Below the pieces are notes generated by a model. The model saw only the letters and a program-made list of their open reading frames with translations, ran no database searches and was not told where the DNA came from. Both the position numbers and the translations under genes were made by a program. 64,000 nucleotides of DNA, from positions 19,954,308-20,018,307 of the forward strand of contig NW_024040152.1 of NCBI RefSeq assembly GCF_014851395.1, written 5' to 3'. Shown piece by piece: positions 12,615 to 25,789 of this stretch. The DNA comes from Micropterus salmoides. Lineage: Eukaryota > Chordata > Actinopteri > Centrarchiformes > Centrarchidae. Position 1 is the first letter of the stretch. Every line of letters begins with the position of its first letter.

Positions 12615-14215
12615 TCTCAAGGTTTATTTGTGATCAAGTATTTTGAGGGTATGGTCCAAACCTTTTTCCACTTGATATTTGAAACAAATCTTCCCCAGTA
12701 ATGGATTATATATGGGATGGTGACAATGTCTTTCTGAAAAAGAGACCTAATTCTTCCACCTAATTTGGAAAATTGGGGTAATTTGGAATGAAGTTCCACA
12801 CTGATTCTGGATTACATAGAAATTTTCTGATCCAGTTGATTTTGAAGGTGTAGTTCAAGGATCTACAAGGATCTAAGAAATTCAGGTTTCCAGAGTTGAT
12901 AGTGTTCATTATCACAGTATTTTTTATATAATGGGTTTCGTTTTTCCAAATAAACTTAAATAACATCTTTATCAACATTTAGGGAAAGGGAAGCATATGT
13001 TAGCCAAGAGATACCTTCAGCTTTCGTTAACAGAGTTCTACCTCTTAAGGATAAGTCTCTCTCGCCAGAGATAGAATCTTTTCTGAGTTTTATTGATAAT
13101 AGGGCTGAAGTTCAAACTGCATCGTTCATCTTTAGCTTTAGTTATCACAATGCCCAAATAAGTTACCTGAGTTTTCACCGGAATGCCATAAAAGGAAGCA
13201 TGTTCACACTGTTTAATGGGTAATAGCTCACACTTTTTAATGTTTAGAAGAAGACCTTTGCAGAGAATATTTCAATGTGTTTAATGGCAACAGGAATTTG
13301 GTTTGAGTCTGCCAAAAAAAGTGTAGTATCATCAGCCACCTGACTTATGGTAATCTGTCTGCAAGCAAGAGAGATGCCTTGAATATGACTTTCATGAATT
13401 AACGTGGAGAGGAGTTGAGCAGCAAGGAGGAATAAGTAGTGAGAGACAGGGCAGCCTTGACGAACGCCTCAAGCTAACTGAAACTGGGGTGCGGTACCAT
13501 ATTTAAGTTTGATTGAAGCATTACTGTTTGAGTAAAGTGTTTTGATAGATTTACAGAAATAGTCACCAAAACCAAATTTGAACAATGATTTATAAATAAA
13601 TTTGTGAAGGGAATCAAAGGCCTTATAATAATCCAACAACAGAATAAAGCTATTATCATTAATGAGTTCCCAGTAATCTAATAAATCCAAAACCAGCCTA
13701 ACATTGTTCATGATATGTCCCCTGGGCCTTTTGTCTATACATGTCATCTAACTTATTTTGGCATTCACTAAGCTGAATTAACTTCTCCTCAGAAAGGTTT
13801 TCGGTAGTCTTATCAGATAACGAAACAATTTGACATAACAGCCTATCTTCGTCCTGTCGCCTAAATTTGGCTAATTTTGCTGCTACATGATCTCATATAT
13901 TTGCCTGTTTCAAATTGTAAGATCTCCCATTGTTGACCAAATGACTTACAAGCTTCTTCCCAGTGAGACTTAATTAGATATGTAATATCATTTATGACAT
14001 TTTTATGTAAAAGAAAGCTATTATTAAGTTTCCAGCATAAGGCTCTAGGAATATGTAGTAGAATAAACCTTAATCTTCAAAATAATTTCCTTATGATCAG
14101 AGAAGGGAGCAGCATGGACATTAATGTGTATATTGTCCAAGTCAAATTTCTGAGAGATGAGCCAAAAGTCGAGATTGTTTGGAGAGGACTTTGGAGCTCG
14201 AGGTTTAAGATTTAG
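12615..14215 (-). mobile_element. L1/Tx1-type LINE ORF2 remnant
   Basis: Minus-strand fragments match an L1-like ORF2: SEEKLIQLSECQNKLDDMY near 13810-13750, then GHIMNNVRLVLDLLDYWELI and SFILLLDYYKAFDSLHKFI (polymerase motif A) at 13747-13470, and further downstream WKNETHYIKNTVI with GNLNFLDPCRSLNYTFKINW and WGRFVSNIKWK at 12978-12617. Large internal parts are missing or out of frame. Orientation and clade match the ORF1-like piece upstream at 14.6-15.2 kb, so both probably belong to one decayed insertion. Confidence 0.75.
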
Positions 14216-14617
14216 ATTTTAAATTATTTCTCAGACCCCTGGTATTAAAAGAAAGAAAAGATAAAGACATAAAGATGTAAAAATAACACCTCAGGATGTA
14301 AAATACAGTTGTTAACATGTTGTAACAGTTTACAGGCCTGTTCACAGGCTAGGTTGGATTTAGAGAACAGCATAAGAAAACCTGCCATAGTATAAAATAA
14401 CTTTACTTAAACATAAGCGATTACTTCAATACTCAAAATGCAGATTAGAAAGTTGCTTAATGAGATCTAGCTCAACTTCACGTGGCAGATTTTGGAACCA
14501 GTAGACACCACTACCATACTAGGTGCTGACTGTGGTAATGGCAGGGGAATCTCAGTGCCGTTAGCAAAGGCACGCGCTCCAATCTAATACGCCGTTTTGC
14601 CAGCAGCATGGGCCTCC

Positions 14618-15250
14618 TTAACCAGAGGCCAGAGCTGGTGTCTTCTTTCCCGGTCGGTCAGGGTGATCCTCTGCAAACTGCAGGTTGTTGTCTTTCAGGA
14701 ACGTGGATGTTTTAGCTGCCTTCCATAAAGCATCTCTCTGGATGCGAGAAGAGAACTGCATAATGATGACTTGATGCTTCCCTTTTTTATGATCCCTCTT
14801 ACCCAGTCTGTGAACGACGTCGATTCCGTCTGGCAGTTTTTCCTTCACCTCTTGGCAGACCTCCTGGCAAATATGAAGAACCTCAGCTCTGATGTCTTTG
14901 CGCTCTTTTTCAGGGATCCCCAGCAACCTCAAATTCCATTTGCGGGAATATCGTTACAGCTCTATGATACGACTTTCGCATGTTTCCACTTGTCTCTCCT
15001 CTGTTTTCAGCCTGGAGTCAACGTTGTTCATTTTCTTCTTGATATCCTTCATCTCTTCAGATAAAAAGTCAATGTTTTTTTTTAAGACCTTCAATCTTAA
15101 TGGAGTTGCCGCTGATCATTTTTTCAAGGCCATCAGCTCGATTATTAATCAGATGGGAGAGCCTTCCCACAGGAAAAATCTTTTGCTCAGAATGGTCTTT
15201 TCTTTAACTCTTGAGAAAACACTAAGATTTTTTGAGATCACTCTAATCTG
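14618..15250 (-). mobile_element. L1/Tx1-type LINE ORF1 remnant
   Basis: The minus-strand open frame 14932-14618 reads LRLLGIPEKERKDIRAEVLH, VVHRLGKRDHKKGKHQVIIM and FSSRIQRDALWKAAK, which is the RRM-like and C-terminal part of an L1-type ORF1 RNA-binding protein. The sequence upstream to about 15250, read in broken frames, has the coiled-coil character expected of the N-terminal half. It lies 5' of the ORF2 remnant in the same orientation, with the endonuclease region between them largely lost. Confidence 0.7.
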
Positions 15251-15479
15251 AATTGAGGAAGAGAAAACGATGAGGTGAAGAGGGATTGAGGTTTTGAGAC
15301 TTAGGTAAGACAAATGGATACTGAATTGAGATTACAATAGGATAAATGAAAATAACAGATGAGATCTCATCATTGTATCTTTTTGAGTTCATTAATGTCT
15401 TGCTTATTGCTCCTAAAAAGCAGTTTGGAGCTCTGGGAAGATTTTTATGAGCTTGATCGTATGACATTGCTGTCTATGC

Positions 15480-16740
15480 TTGGAGAACCATGCTGGAGGC
15501 ATGCCCAGAGCTGGATTTGATCCCTGCTCCTGCTGCTCAAAGGGCAACAACACTGCTGCTGTGCCATCCGACTAAAATTAATAGTGAAGGACTGATTGTC
15601 TTTAAATAGAGTACAATTTTCCTTTACTTAAAAGAGGAGAAATACCATATCCACAATTATAGTCCTCAAAATATCTACTCAAGTTAAAGGTATAAAAGTA
15701 TTCCATACTGAATGTACTTAAGTATCAAAAGTAAAAATGTATATTCTGTATGACAGATACTTGTTTTTTGTCTTGTGTGCATTCGGTCCTTAATGAATTA
15801 ATCTCTAAACATCATGTCAAAGTATTAGGTTTTCCATTTATGCTGGCTGTGACTACCTTGACATTTGAAAGTGCATTATTTTCAATGTCAAAATTTATTA
15901 TATTTTTCTCAGTAACTTGTAACAGATAATTAACAATAAATACAATAAGGATTTGAAATTAAGGGGAGTAAAAGTACAAACCCCCATAAAAAGAAAATAC
16001 TCAACCTCAACATTTGATGTAAGTAAAGTACTTGAGTAAACCCCTAACTGAGAAATATCTTGGAGCTTTTTTTCTGATCCACATTCTGGACTGAAATCAC
16101 ATTTATTTAAGATACTGTAGAGATCTCATCTTTTGATCAGAGTAAGACAGAGATGAGTTATTTGCTCCTGACGCCAATATGAGAAAACTGAGACATATAT
16201 GAGAAGAATCATGAGATCCCAGGAGTCATAGCTGAGTTTTCTTTGAGCTCTTTCTCTGATCTCATGGTCCAATGTTCAGGAGACTTAAATTAGACTTATT
16301 TAAGATCAGTTAGAGATCTCTTGTTTTGATCAGAGTCCGACATAAATGAGATTTTAAATGGTTGTCTCTCCTGAGATGAATTTGAGAAGGGGGAGAAAAG
16401 GCCTTTGGTCTCACTTTGGTATTAAAAGCAGCTCATTTGTGTCTAGGACAAAAGAAGGAAACAACTATGAGATCTCATCTTGGATTTTGCTTTCCTATTG
16501 CTACAATATTGCTTGACTCCTCTTCGATAGACGGTTTACCTTTCTTATGCATCAGAGAGTTGGAGGGGGTCTTGGGTAGCAGAGTGAACAAGAAGTCATC
16601 GCCGTCGTCGTTGTTGGCGGAGCGGGGACGCGCAAGATGGTGGCTCGGTAAGACGCTGACTCTCGAGCGCTGCTAACAAACTTTTATGTTTTGCTCTAAA
16701 ACAAACTCGAAAGCGCTTCTTGTTGGATAATATTAACTCC
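15480..16740. other. Repeat-like non-coding interval
   Basis: Bases about 16060-16360 contain two diverged copies of a segment with ATCTC(A/T)T, TTTTGATCAGAGT and GACA(G/T)A(G/A)ATGAG, so this is repeat material. A short CpG-rich patch at about 16598-16670 (CGCCGTCGTCG ... GCAAGATGGTGGCTCGGTAAG) ends in a splice-donor-like word and could be a first exon or an element 5' end. No product can be assigned. Confidence 0.35.
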
Positions 16741-16769
16741 GTAACTGCTTGCTACCATGCCGAATGGCG

Positions 16770-16975
16770 AAAACAAAATAAAAGAGCGTGGGGTCAACTC
16801 TAAAACCAACCAGTTTGACTTCCACAATTACGCTAACAGCCAAGCTAACAAGTCCACAGTAGAGATTCAGGTGGGTTGCAGCTGAAAATACTTGCTTCAG
16901 AAACCAACGGGTGACGTCACGGATACTATGTCCATTTTTATATACAGTCTGTGGTATTTTACAATAAGTGAAACA
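16770..16975. repeat. Teleost MITE-like repeat
   Basis: Contains GGTGACGTCACGGATACTATG followed by TCCATTTTTATATACAGTCT, a word set that I recognise as very common in teleost intergenic DNA. Boundaries are approximate. Confidence 0.45.
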
Positions 16976-17269
16976 GCGCCTCTCTAAATGCTTTGCGTTG
17001 AATGTGTGGTGAAACATTATATTGCACCACCGTAGACTGACCTGCAGTCTGACTACGCGAGGAGGCCAGGCAGAGATGGCATCCTTTTGTGAAAAAAAAA
17101 AAAAAGATTAACCAATCAGATGAGGCCATTGTCATGCCACTGCCTAACTATGATTAGTCAGGATGATGCCAAGAGAAGTCAGCCACTGTCTGGCTTCATG
17201 CCAATCAAATCACAGCATGCGATCAACGTCATTCAGATGAAATAACGGGAGCTGTTAGCAACTTTAGCT

Positions 17270-17560
17270 GGTGCAGTTATGGAGGGTGGAGATTTGGGTT
17301 TTTTAGTTATAATAAATAGTACTAAACTACCACTAGAGCAGCAATTTAAGATAAAATCTGATGGAAGACCAACGGCAAAACTGGAGCTGTGCATGGAGTG
17401 AAAAAAGGGGTTTCGGATGTTCAATGAAGAAAATATATCAAACTTCAACTGACTGTTGTGGAGGAACTAAAAGCCAGTGGGAAATTCTATAACTTGGTTA
17501 TTACTTTGCCACCATGAAAGACAGGAGAATGGCCTTCCTTTTCAAATAGGGTGAGTGAAA
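17270..17560 (+). pseudogene. Possible hAT/ZMYM-type transposase fragment
   Basis: Plus-strand frames read FKIKSDGRPTAKLELCMEWK then KGFRMFNEENISNF, which resembles the N-terminal region (GRPTP ... R.F...W) of hAT-derived or TTF-type zinc-finger proteins. A stop interrupts the frame and no catalytic region is seen. The similarity is weak. Confidence 0.22.
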
Positions 17561-18315
17561 TTTCACCTCCTCTGAACTTAACTAAACTGCAGCTATGTGT
17601 GCAATTGTTGATGTGGTTTTATTGTTTATTTTGCTTTGCTTGCCTGGATTTAGCTGCTGAATGAGTAGTCCGCTGAAGTAATCTTATTGTTTTTACTGCG
17701 GCTACCTGAATAATTGTTTTTACTCTGTCTGGTACTTGGTTGTTAGTCTTGAGTGATGTTGGGTTATGAACATTTAGCCAAGCAATAAGAAGTATGTAGG
17801 CCTATTTGATACATGCACCACTGCTACTATACAAATGTAAACTTCCATCGTTGTCTGATTGAGCTTGTGAAAGCTTCTTTTATTCTTAAACCTAGCCTAT
17901 TTGTACTGTGCACTATAAGCAGTGGGCTATGTATGCTATTTGGGCTGAGAGAGAGTGACAGAGAGAGAGAGAGTGTACGTGTCGGTAAGTGCTACTGCGT
18001 GTGTATTGATAACAGATAGTTTGATTTGAAGTATGATTCAGTTTTGTGTAAAATTATACACTGCACTGTAATAGGACAAAACATTACATAATTGCCCTCC
18101 AAGAAGGACATCCCCTCTCACTTGGCTTCCCCAAAAATCTACCCTACCCCACGCCACTGCTAACTGATAATGAGAGTGGCCAGTTTCTACAAAAAATCCA
18201 TGTCAGGTTTCTCAGACATGTGTGGTGTAGGAGCTCCAGATTTTGCTCCAGCTGAAAGTAGTTGAATAAAAATGTAAGTGCCTAAAATTTCAGATTGTTA
18301 CATTTCATGAAGCTT
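17561..18315. other. Non-coding interval
   Basis: No supported gene. A short GA run lies at about 17947-17975. Confidence 0.4.
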
Positions 18316-19819
18316 GAGTATAGCCCTCACTCAAAAGTATACAAAATGTATAAGGTTTCAACATTTGCATCTGCATTTGGGGCCACACCTCAGTTCTCAG
18401 CTTCTGCACTCAGCTGCCCATGACAGGCAGTACCAATTGAGAAATGATGATAAAAAGAAATCAGGAGTACAAAGAAAAGTTTAATGTAGAAAGAAAAAAA
18501 AATACATTACTGATACATCTGTTCAGACAACAGGAAGTGGTGAATGTTTTCATGTTTAAATTAAATTCTCTTTGGTATAGAGATGGAGAAACAGTTTTAT
18601 CATATTTGTCTTCAAATTGAGATTAAAACACTTTTAGATTTGGTGCTAAGCTTTGTAAAAGTTCAGGTTAAATTATTGATAGAAATCACACATTCAGACA
18701 CCACACAGTGTACCCACTGGCTTAACTGAGAAAACCAAAGACACTGCCTCTAATATCACATGCCAGTAGATGGTGAATAAAGATAAAAATGAGTTTGACA
18801 GCTAAAAAGGTTATTTTCTCCTCATAAACTTTGTGTGGACAAAACAAACCAACGTGAACATGATGAAATGATTATTAGCCACTTCTACACTGACTTCTAA
18901 ATCAGTTGTCAATACAAACTGTTGCTTTTCAGGGAATCAGGCTGCGAAAACATTCAAGCTTTTAACAGAAATTTCTGTCTTGTTTTTTTATGTTCTATTG
19001 TTTAAAGAAGCTATTAAAGTTATGTCATTTCTTTAAAGCTAATAGATGAATAACATGGAAGCAAGCTTGTCAAACTAATAGATTCAACCCTCCAGTAAAT
19101 TATTTGCCTCTGAATTAATGTCATTTAAAAACAGTATTGTATTGACACTTTAAAGGCAGCACTTTGGCAAACAGGAATAAACAGCAGACTTGAAATTCCC
19201 TCTGATAATCTGAAAGAACAGGAAAAGAAGCATTTGAATCAATTAGATATATTTACGTAGTGTACACTAGTGTTGCTTTGTGTCTGGTGCAATTATGTGC
19301 GAACAAGTTTGGATTTTCTCTTACTTTCTCTCTTGTGGCCAAAAATCTATTAATGCAGCTTTAAATACATTTTTGAGGTAGTTGCAGTTTCACTGTGAGA
19401 ACAAAACAACTAAAGAAAAATGTGTGGTCTTACATATTTCTTTCTAGTTTTTTTCCACTTTTCATCTTCAGACTCTGTTCCTGATTAGAACACAGAAAAA
19501 GGAGAACAGAAAATACCATCTTGTCATTTTAAATATAAATGTCAACATAGATCTTATCAGCAACAGCAATAAAAATAAACATGTCACTTCTGCAGAGTGA
19601 GAGTGATATCAGTGATGTACTGGGGTGTGAAAGTTTACTGTTGGAAAAGTACATAATTACTCACTAAACTATAATATCTATAAAGACAGAAAATGTAATC
19701 CTTCTCTATCCCTCTCTATTGTCAGACATTCCAGACATTTTTGAGGACAAAATGTATATAGTATGTATAACGTAGTATCTCATACTCCCCACCTTCCAAA
19801 AATTACCAGTTTTTCTCAC
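18316..19819 (-). other. 3' region of Siglec-like gene A with a conserved candidate exon
   Basis: Downstream of exon 6 of gene A the sequence stays similar to unit B. At about 19484-19438 on the minus strand a long pyrimidine tract ending in TGTTCTAATCAG precedes a block GAACAGAGTCTGAAGATG ... AATAT followed by GTAAGA; the same arrangement is present in unit B at about 27888-27840. One frame reads GTESEDEKW. Its phase does not join to exon 6, so it may be a further tail exon reached through an exon I missed, or an untranslated exon. The rest is probably 3' UTR and downstream DNA. Confidence 0.35.
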
Positions 19820-21460
19820 CTGCGAGACATTCGGGAAAGCCGGTTCCACACACTACATGTGACCAATAAGTGCAAAAAAACAAACATGAATCACATTCTC
19901 ATAAAACTGAAAGAATTCAAAATGCCTATCAGTCAGCACTATAAACTGAATTTGATCTATTTTTCTACTCGCCTGCCTTCTTGTTGTTGGAGCTCTGCAA
20001 TGCGATTCCTTAAGCAGACAAAGAAAAAAAGTACTTTTATTGACAAGCGCAGGAAAAGGGTAAAGAAAACAGGAAATACATTCCCTCTTTGTCAAGGTTA
20101 ACTGATCATTTTGAACTCACTTGTATTTTTTCACCATGAAAATGCAGAAGAGTGCAAAGATCACAGCGGTACCAATGCCCACTGCTGTGGGAATGATGAT
20201 GTGGTTAAAGTTTTCTGTACCTGCAAACGGAGAGAATTTACATAATAGCCCTTCTGCCATCATCCCATTATTCTTCCATTATATTACATACATGACTTTG
20301 AAGTGGATGGACATCCTCTCAAAATTCTCTGCAGGTAATGTTAATACAAGACTATAAGATGATATTAAGACAAACCACACTGGAACTGATTTCAGTGTCA
20401 TGCTTAATAAACAAATGGTGATTCCTCCCTTGATAGTCCCAGTATTAAGTAAAGACTTTGGCAAAAAATATAATTTTTACTGCAGTAACTAACAGAATAA
20501 ATGACCAACAGAGAGAAAAGATCTCACGTTTTACATCAAGTGTCAGTGTTGAATAGGAAGTCTTTGGGCCGTAAAATTGTGATGTGCAGGTGACCTCTCT
20601 GTGGTCATCCTTCTCCTCAGGAATAAACGTCAGGATGGATAGTGTCTCCCAGTAGCCAACATAAATTTGTCTGTGGACTTCAATGACATCAGTGTCTGTG
20701 GTTGCCCTACTCCATGTGAGTTTAGGCACATTGGAGGGGCAGGTATGGATTACTGAACACATGACAGTGTAGGGACGATCTTGAATGGCTGTCTTTGGGT
20801 GAATCAGTGTAGGTTTTGGAGGTTCATCTACAAATGAAAAAGGCAGAGATAAAGTAAGAGGTAAATCGCTATAACAGAAAATCTGTGTTTATATGATCTT
20901 AAAAGGTTGGTGACATACTGAGCATTGTGAACTCAACACAATCTTCAACAAAGGAGAACTTGTCGATGGTGGATGTATCACCCGGTGTCCGTGCTAGTTC
21001 AATCCGGAAACAGAAAGGGCCATTGTCATGGTCTTTAATTTCAGTTATTTCTAAAGTGCAGTTGCTAGCACTCTTTTCCTCCAGCAACCTTGTGCGCCCC
21101 CTGAAGTTTTCCGAGATTTCTGTGGAATCTTCATGATAGATGCGTTGATCTCGCCCTTTTGAAGAATGCCAGATCTTTCTGAGTTTGGAGGCTGGCAGGT
21201 TCTCTTTAGGATGGGTGAATGAACAGGGTACCACAACACAGGATGAAACCAGGACCTCAAGATGTTTTACAACAGTGGCCTTCCATTCTTCACTAAACAC
21301 AGGGCTGCTAATAGCTGAAATAGACAACGGGAAGTGACAGAAGAAAGACGTCACTTCTAAGTGGTGTCTTTGATTAATTAATTGGGATGTATTTAGATAT
21401 GAGATTAGAATTACCTGCCAACAGCAGACAGAATATCATCATCTTTCTCTCCTTGTGCAT
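19820..21460 (-). CDS. Siglec-like receptor A (V-set, C2-set, TM)
   Basis: Cell-surface Ig receptor of the Siglec (CD22/MAG/CD33-like) family. Exons on the minus strand: 21460-21415 (signal peptide), 21314-20919 (V-set), 20827-20528 (C2-set), 20220-20121 (stem and TM), 20008-19973 and 19852-19820 (tail); phases agree throughout and all introns end in AG. The V-set shows the Siglec pattern SSCVVVPCSF, SNCTLEITEI and NGPFCFRIELAR. Arg119 in the F strand and Trp26 at the mature N-terminus correspond to the two residues that contact sialic acid in sialoadhesin. The C2-set has CSVIHTCPS, whose extra Cys is expected to bridge to the V-set. The membrane helix (HIIIPTAVGIGTAVIFALFC) has no charged residue. 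Exon 5 ends in AG followed by GCGAGT, a GC-type donor; without splicing there, translation stops after 16 tail residues. The tail end beyond exon 6 is unresolved. Sialic-acid binding is inference. Confidence 0.85.
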
Positions 21461-21829
21461 ACTTCTGAAGTTTTGCTGGTGTATTACTGTGGTGTGTTTA
21501 AATTAAATTAAATAAAAGAGGGGGTGAAATTACATGCAAGACCACATGCAAATTATAATATAATTGCAAAAGTAAAACAATTTGAAAGTGTATTTATATG
21601 ACATTAATGTCATCAAGTACAATATATTTTAACAAACAAAAGTGAAAATATTCATTTTGTGAACTACCCACACTCTTTTTTCTTCCCTTTCTTTCTATTC
21701 AATGACATAAATTAAGACATTTAAGACAAGAAGTATTTAGATTGACAAACCGTCATGATTCAATGTTCTGATGTACTCAGCCACATATTAGATATTCTAC
21801 TTTCAAGTATTTAGTTATCAGAATCTTAC

Positions 21830-21890
21830 CTGATTTTGCCGCTGATCTCAGCTGTTTGTGCCTGCTATCCTGGAGTTCAGTTCAGTAAAA
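21830..21890 (-). other. 5' UTR exon of gene A
   Basis: On the minus strand CAGCGGCAAAATCAG is followed by GTAAGATTC. The same exon end and donor precede gene B (33674) and gene C (46502, plus strand). The next acceptor is CCACAG at 21487, giving an exon 21486-21415 that carries the ATG. The upper limit of this first exon is not determined. Confidence 0.6.
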
Positions 21891-22640
21891 CATTAACTTT
21901 AGGGGCAACAGAAGGCACTGCAGACAAAACTACAAAAGAGTTCCCCTTTTGTTTTTTTGCGTGGTGTGAAAGTGAGAGCAGCTATAGTTTAAGCAGTGGC
22001 AGAGTTCATGGTATTGAAAGTAGGGGGTGTTCTTTTCACCATGTTCATGAAAAAACAGTTAGACTTGACACCTCCTACCCCTTATTTTGTTGTTTGAGTG
22101 TCTTTGACACATAGGATTTAAAATGGACCACAGACTTGAGTTGAATTGCTGACTTTTAGATTTAATGCCATTTAAGGGCAGTGATTCTGACTCATTTCAG
22201 CTATAGGGGCGAGACTGGTGCCAGCTGTTTAAAAAGTGATATGGTTCAATTACAATTTGTGGAGGAGCCAAGTCAGGCAGGTCTTAAAGGTTTTCAGCAG
22301 GACACCGTCATTTTAAGTTTAAGAAATTTGGATTTGTAGCACTGTTGCATTGCATCAACAAACCAAATAACTGTTTAGAACAGAGGCGTGCCTCCCTGTG
22401 GAGATTTACACAGTTTGGAGGGAGAGTTACATAGATAAGACACAGATGCATGTGTAACTGAGGCAAGTGGTGAGGGGTTCAAATCCCCAAGCAGCTAATT
22501 CCCCACAAATAATAAAGTACAGAGACATGGGTTTTGACATGAAGGGTTATTTATGGAACATCATTATTAAAAATCAGGTTTTGGGCAGTTTTATTCACTA
22601 CAACTGGACAAAAGTTCAAGCAATACTAAACCGGAGATGC

Positions 22641-24025
22641 TAAAGGATAAGCCAGACATGCAGGTGGTTACCTGAGCCACCAGGATTCCCTGACACCTGA
22701 CAAATTTCACACATACAACAAAACCATACAATAAGGCCGAGGTAAATGCAGCTTTCACGCACACACCACCACATGCAGCAAAGGGGAGAGGGGCTTCCAC
22801 AGTCTACCACCCTGTCCGTCTAGCAGAACACTAGAAAAAGAGGGAAAGGGGCCTGAGGGCTGAGGTAAATCATGCAGCCCCCCAAATAAAACTTGCAATA
22901 GCCTTAGCAAAGCTTAGCATTTGCATGCATTTGGCAAGAACATTTACAAGGCCCATTCATCTGTAGCTGGGTCTATATATAAAGTCACAGCACAAATAGC
23001 AAAAGTTGATCAGGCATGCAAAACAGCAGTGGTTATACAACCCTACAATGACAAGAATTTATATCAGTTAATAAATACACTACAAAACAAATAGCTGCTA
23101 AATACCTTACAGTTCATATTATTTACCTCAAACAATGCAGTACATAATAAACCCAGATCTGACTCCACTTCATGCACAGGATGTTTAAGGCAACAGCGTT
23201 GCCAGGCAATTTACAATCACACACACATACATATGTGTAAAATTGCGTAGCTGAACTTCTATGTAGAAACATTTTACCTCAGGGTATCAACTTCCAATGC
23301 CATCCCTGCAGGGAACTCTAGCATAAAAACAGGTCGTGCACTTTACAGGGTCTGACCGACAGGTGGCCTAAAATGCCTGCAATAAAAACAGTTAAAAAAA
23401 ACCCAAAAGTTAAAACAAAGTAAGCTTTGATACATACCTTCCAGGAGACTAAAATGTTACCTAGCCACACTGGACCAAAATGCATCAAGAGTGATCTTCT
23501 TCCTTTTCTTCTTGTATTACTCTGGCAGTGTAGATGCTGCTAAGTACAGTACTGCCTTTCACAGGTCAATGTTTGAACTAAATTCTTACATATACAATCA
23601 TGGGTCATGCAGAAACTGAAGAACTGCCTTGGAGATCAATTTATGCTTTTCAATTTGTCCAAACAAAGATGTAACAGATGTAGCAGAACTACTCTTACTG
23701 TTAATAAAGTTATGAATAATAATATTCTGAAATATTATTCATAAGCACTCATTTTGGGGCACCACCTGAATTTCCATCCTAAACCATTATGCAGTTCTTA
23801 GTTTTAAGTATTTGATAAAAGGAAAGGAAGTTATTGTCAATCGTTAAACATTTAGAATAGTTACCAGTTAAAACATTTCATAGGGATCATAGCAGTTGGG
23901 AAGAACATCTTAACTAAACCTTAGCAAATATATAAGAAGAAGATATACTTTATTTAAGGGGATGTTTTCACTCTGTTATGTAGACACAGGTCTCACATGC
24001 ACAAACAAGACCCATAGTAACACAC
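22641..24025. other. Non-coding interval
   Basis: Unique-looking A/T-rich sequence between the duplicated units. No supported gene. Confidence 0.4.
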
Positions 24026-24029
24026 GGAG

Positions 24030-24240
24030 AGATGTCAGAGTGAGGGGGCTGCCACTCAATGTGGCGTCCTGAGCAGTTGGAGGTTCAGGGGCTTGCTCAA
24101 GGCCTCCTTCGGCATTGCCCAGGATGTGAACTGGCACCTCTCCAGCTACCAATCCATGCTACTCTGGTCCAAGCTGGATTTGAAGAGGCAACCCTCCGGT
24201 TCCCAGCCTAATCCTTACGGACTGAGCAACTGCCACCCCC
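24030..24240 (-). repeat. SINE-like repeat
   Basis: Contains GGCGTCCTGAGCAGTTGGAGG, CTTGCTCAAGGCC and, near its right end, GGACTGAGCAACTGCC, which reads on the minus strand as a tRNA-like GGCAGTTGCTCAGTCC head. This layout is typical of fish tRNA-derived SINEs. Boundaries are approximate. Confidence 0.5.
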
Positions 24241-25320
24241 AAAGGAAGTTATAAGAACATGGCATCAAATTACAAACAATAAAATACAGGGTAAGATAAA
24301 TGAAACACAAGGAAAGGCATTAAAGGACAAAGACAAGTAATATTTCTTTTGTCCTCTGGGGGGACACTGGTTACATGACAGGACCTGAGAATCCTCTGAC
24401 TATCTTCTTATAGTTAACTCAGTCCTTGGCTCAGGAGCTGGGAAAATTGACACATGATAATATTTCGGTAGCATATAATTTCTAAGAAAGTATATAAAAA
24501 GCACTTTAAATTAACTTTCTTTATGGTTCCTTCTTTTCAACATAGTTTCTAACAAGAACATGGTAAAAAAACTACTCAAATTGAAGTGGCATGCCACTAA
24601 GTAACCTAACAAAGATTATTTAATTCAAACAAGGTAATTAAGGCAAATTTACATGGAGTCCACATTTCTTTGTCCACAAAAAGGGAGTCTCCTCCCTCTG
24701 GTGTCTGGTTTTCCTTATCAGTTTCACAACTCAGTGTGAATAGGGAGGGGCAGCCTTTGTGTGTGTGTGATGCAATTAGAATCCCTTAGTTTATGGCCAT
24801 TGAAGTCCTCACAGCCTGGTTCAGGTTGAGGTTACGTCTCTGGGCAAGGTTAATATTGTCATTTTAACAGTCATGCATAGAGTCTGTTATCTCAGCTTCA
24901 CCGGAGGTGGTAGGTTTTATGGTCGAAACTTCCCCAACAGTGGAAATAAGAAGTGTTTTTGATGTGTTAGACCTTTCACGCCCACCTCTTTTGGGGAGTC
25001 AGCCTGTCTATTTGAGGGGTGATAATTCGCCCCCCTTCTCATAGGGAAAGACAAAGGAATTTGATGCTGGGCTCTTCCTTTTGGCATAAAATAATTAAAC
25101 CAACACTGCCTGGTTCACTACACAGAAAAGACCAAACTCCATATCCTGCCAATCTAAGAGAATGCCTCTCTTTCTGACCTATACTTTCTACATTCTAGGA
25201 AAATATGCCTCATTATCTCCCATATTCACATGAGCCAGAAAACAGCTTTCCCACACTAAACAGAATAGAGAGAGAGAGAGAAGGTGTATTTTAACACCTA
25301 AACTGAAGTCCCTGTACTCA
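24241..25320. other. Non-coding interval
   Basis: No supported gene or named repeat. Confidence 0.4.
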
Positions 25321-25332
25321 AGTTGCTTGTGT

Positions 25333-25596
25333 TATGGTGCGTTCCAGTTGACATGGGAAGTCGGAATTTCTGAGTACAAAGACCAAAATTTCAAAGGGAA
25401 CGCCCCATTAAGTTGGAATCCCGACTTGCGAAGTCGGGAGAACCGCACTACCCCGACTTTGTGATCCAAGATGGCTGTCGGGGTATCAACAGTTAGTAAA
25501 AGCTGTGGTTTTCCGACTTGTTAACTGGAACGCCGTCAACTCGGGTGTGACATCATTCCCAGCTCTGACTTCCGAGGTAAATGGAACGCAGCATTA
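25333..25596. repeat. MITE with inverted ends
   Basis: Starts with TGCGTTCCAGTTGACATGGG and ends with CCTCGGAAGTC-type complement (TTCCGAGGTAAATGGAACGCA). The ends are inverted relatives of each other and several internal GACTT(C/G)CGA words occur in both directions. This is a non-autonomous DNA transposon of unknown superfamily. Confidence 0.65.
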
Positions 25597-25789
25597 TAGC
25601 TAATAGTCACTCTGGCGCAAGTTGTCTCAGTGCTTTCAGACAAACTAACATTTGACTAAGATGACACGGCACCCCAAATCATCACTGACTGTGGAAACTT
25701 CACACTGGACTTAAAGCGACTTAGATTCTGTGTCTCTCCACTCGTCCTCCAGACTCTGGGACCTTGGTTTCCAAAGGAAATTGGGTGGC

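Larger units (their letters stand above)
18316..22640 (-). repeat. Segmental duplication, unit A
   Basis: This block is similar to 26692-34475 in the same orientation, including coding exons, introns and flanks. The left edge shares TATAGCCCTCACTCAAAAGT with the other unit, and the right edge shares ACAAAAGTT(C/T)AAGCAATACTAA. Identity in the V and C2 exons is near complete by eye and lower in the flanks. The difference in unit length is due to later insertions in unit B. Confidence 0.85.
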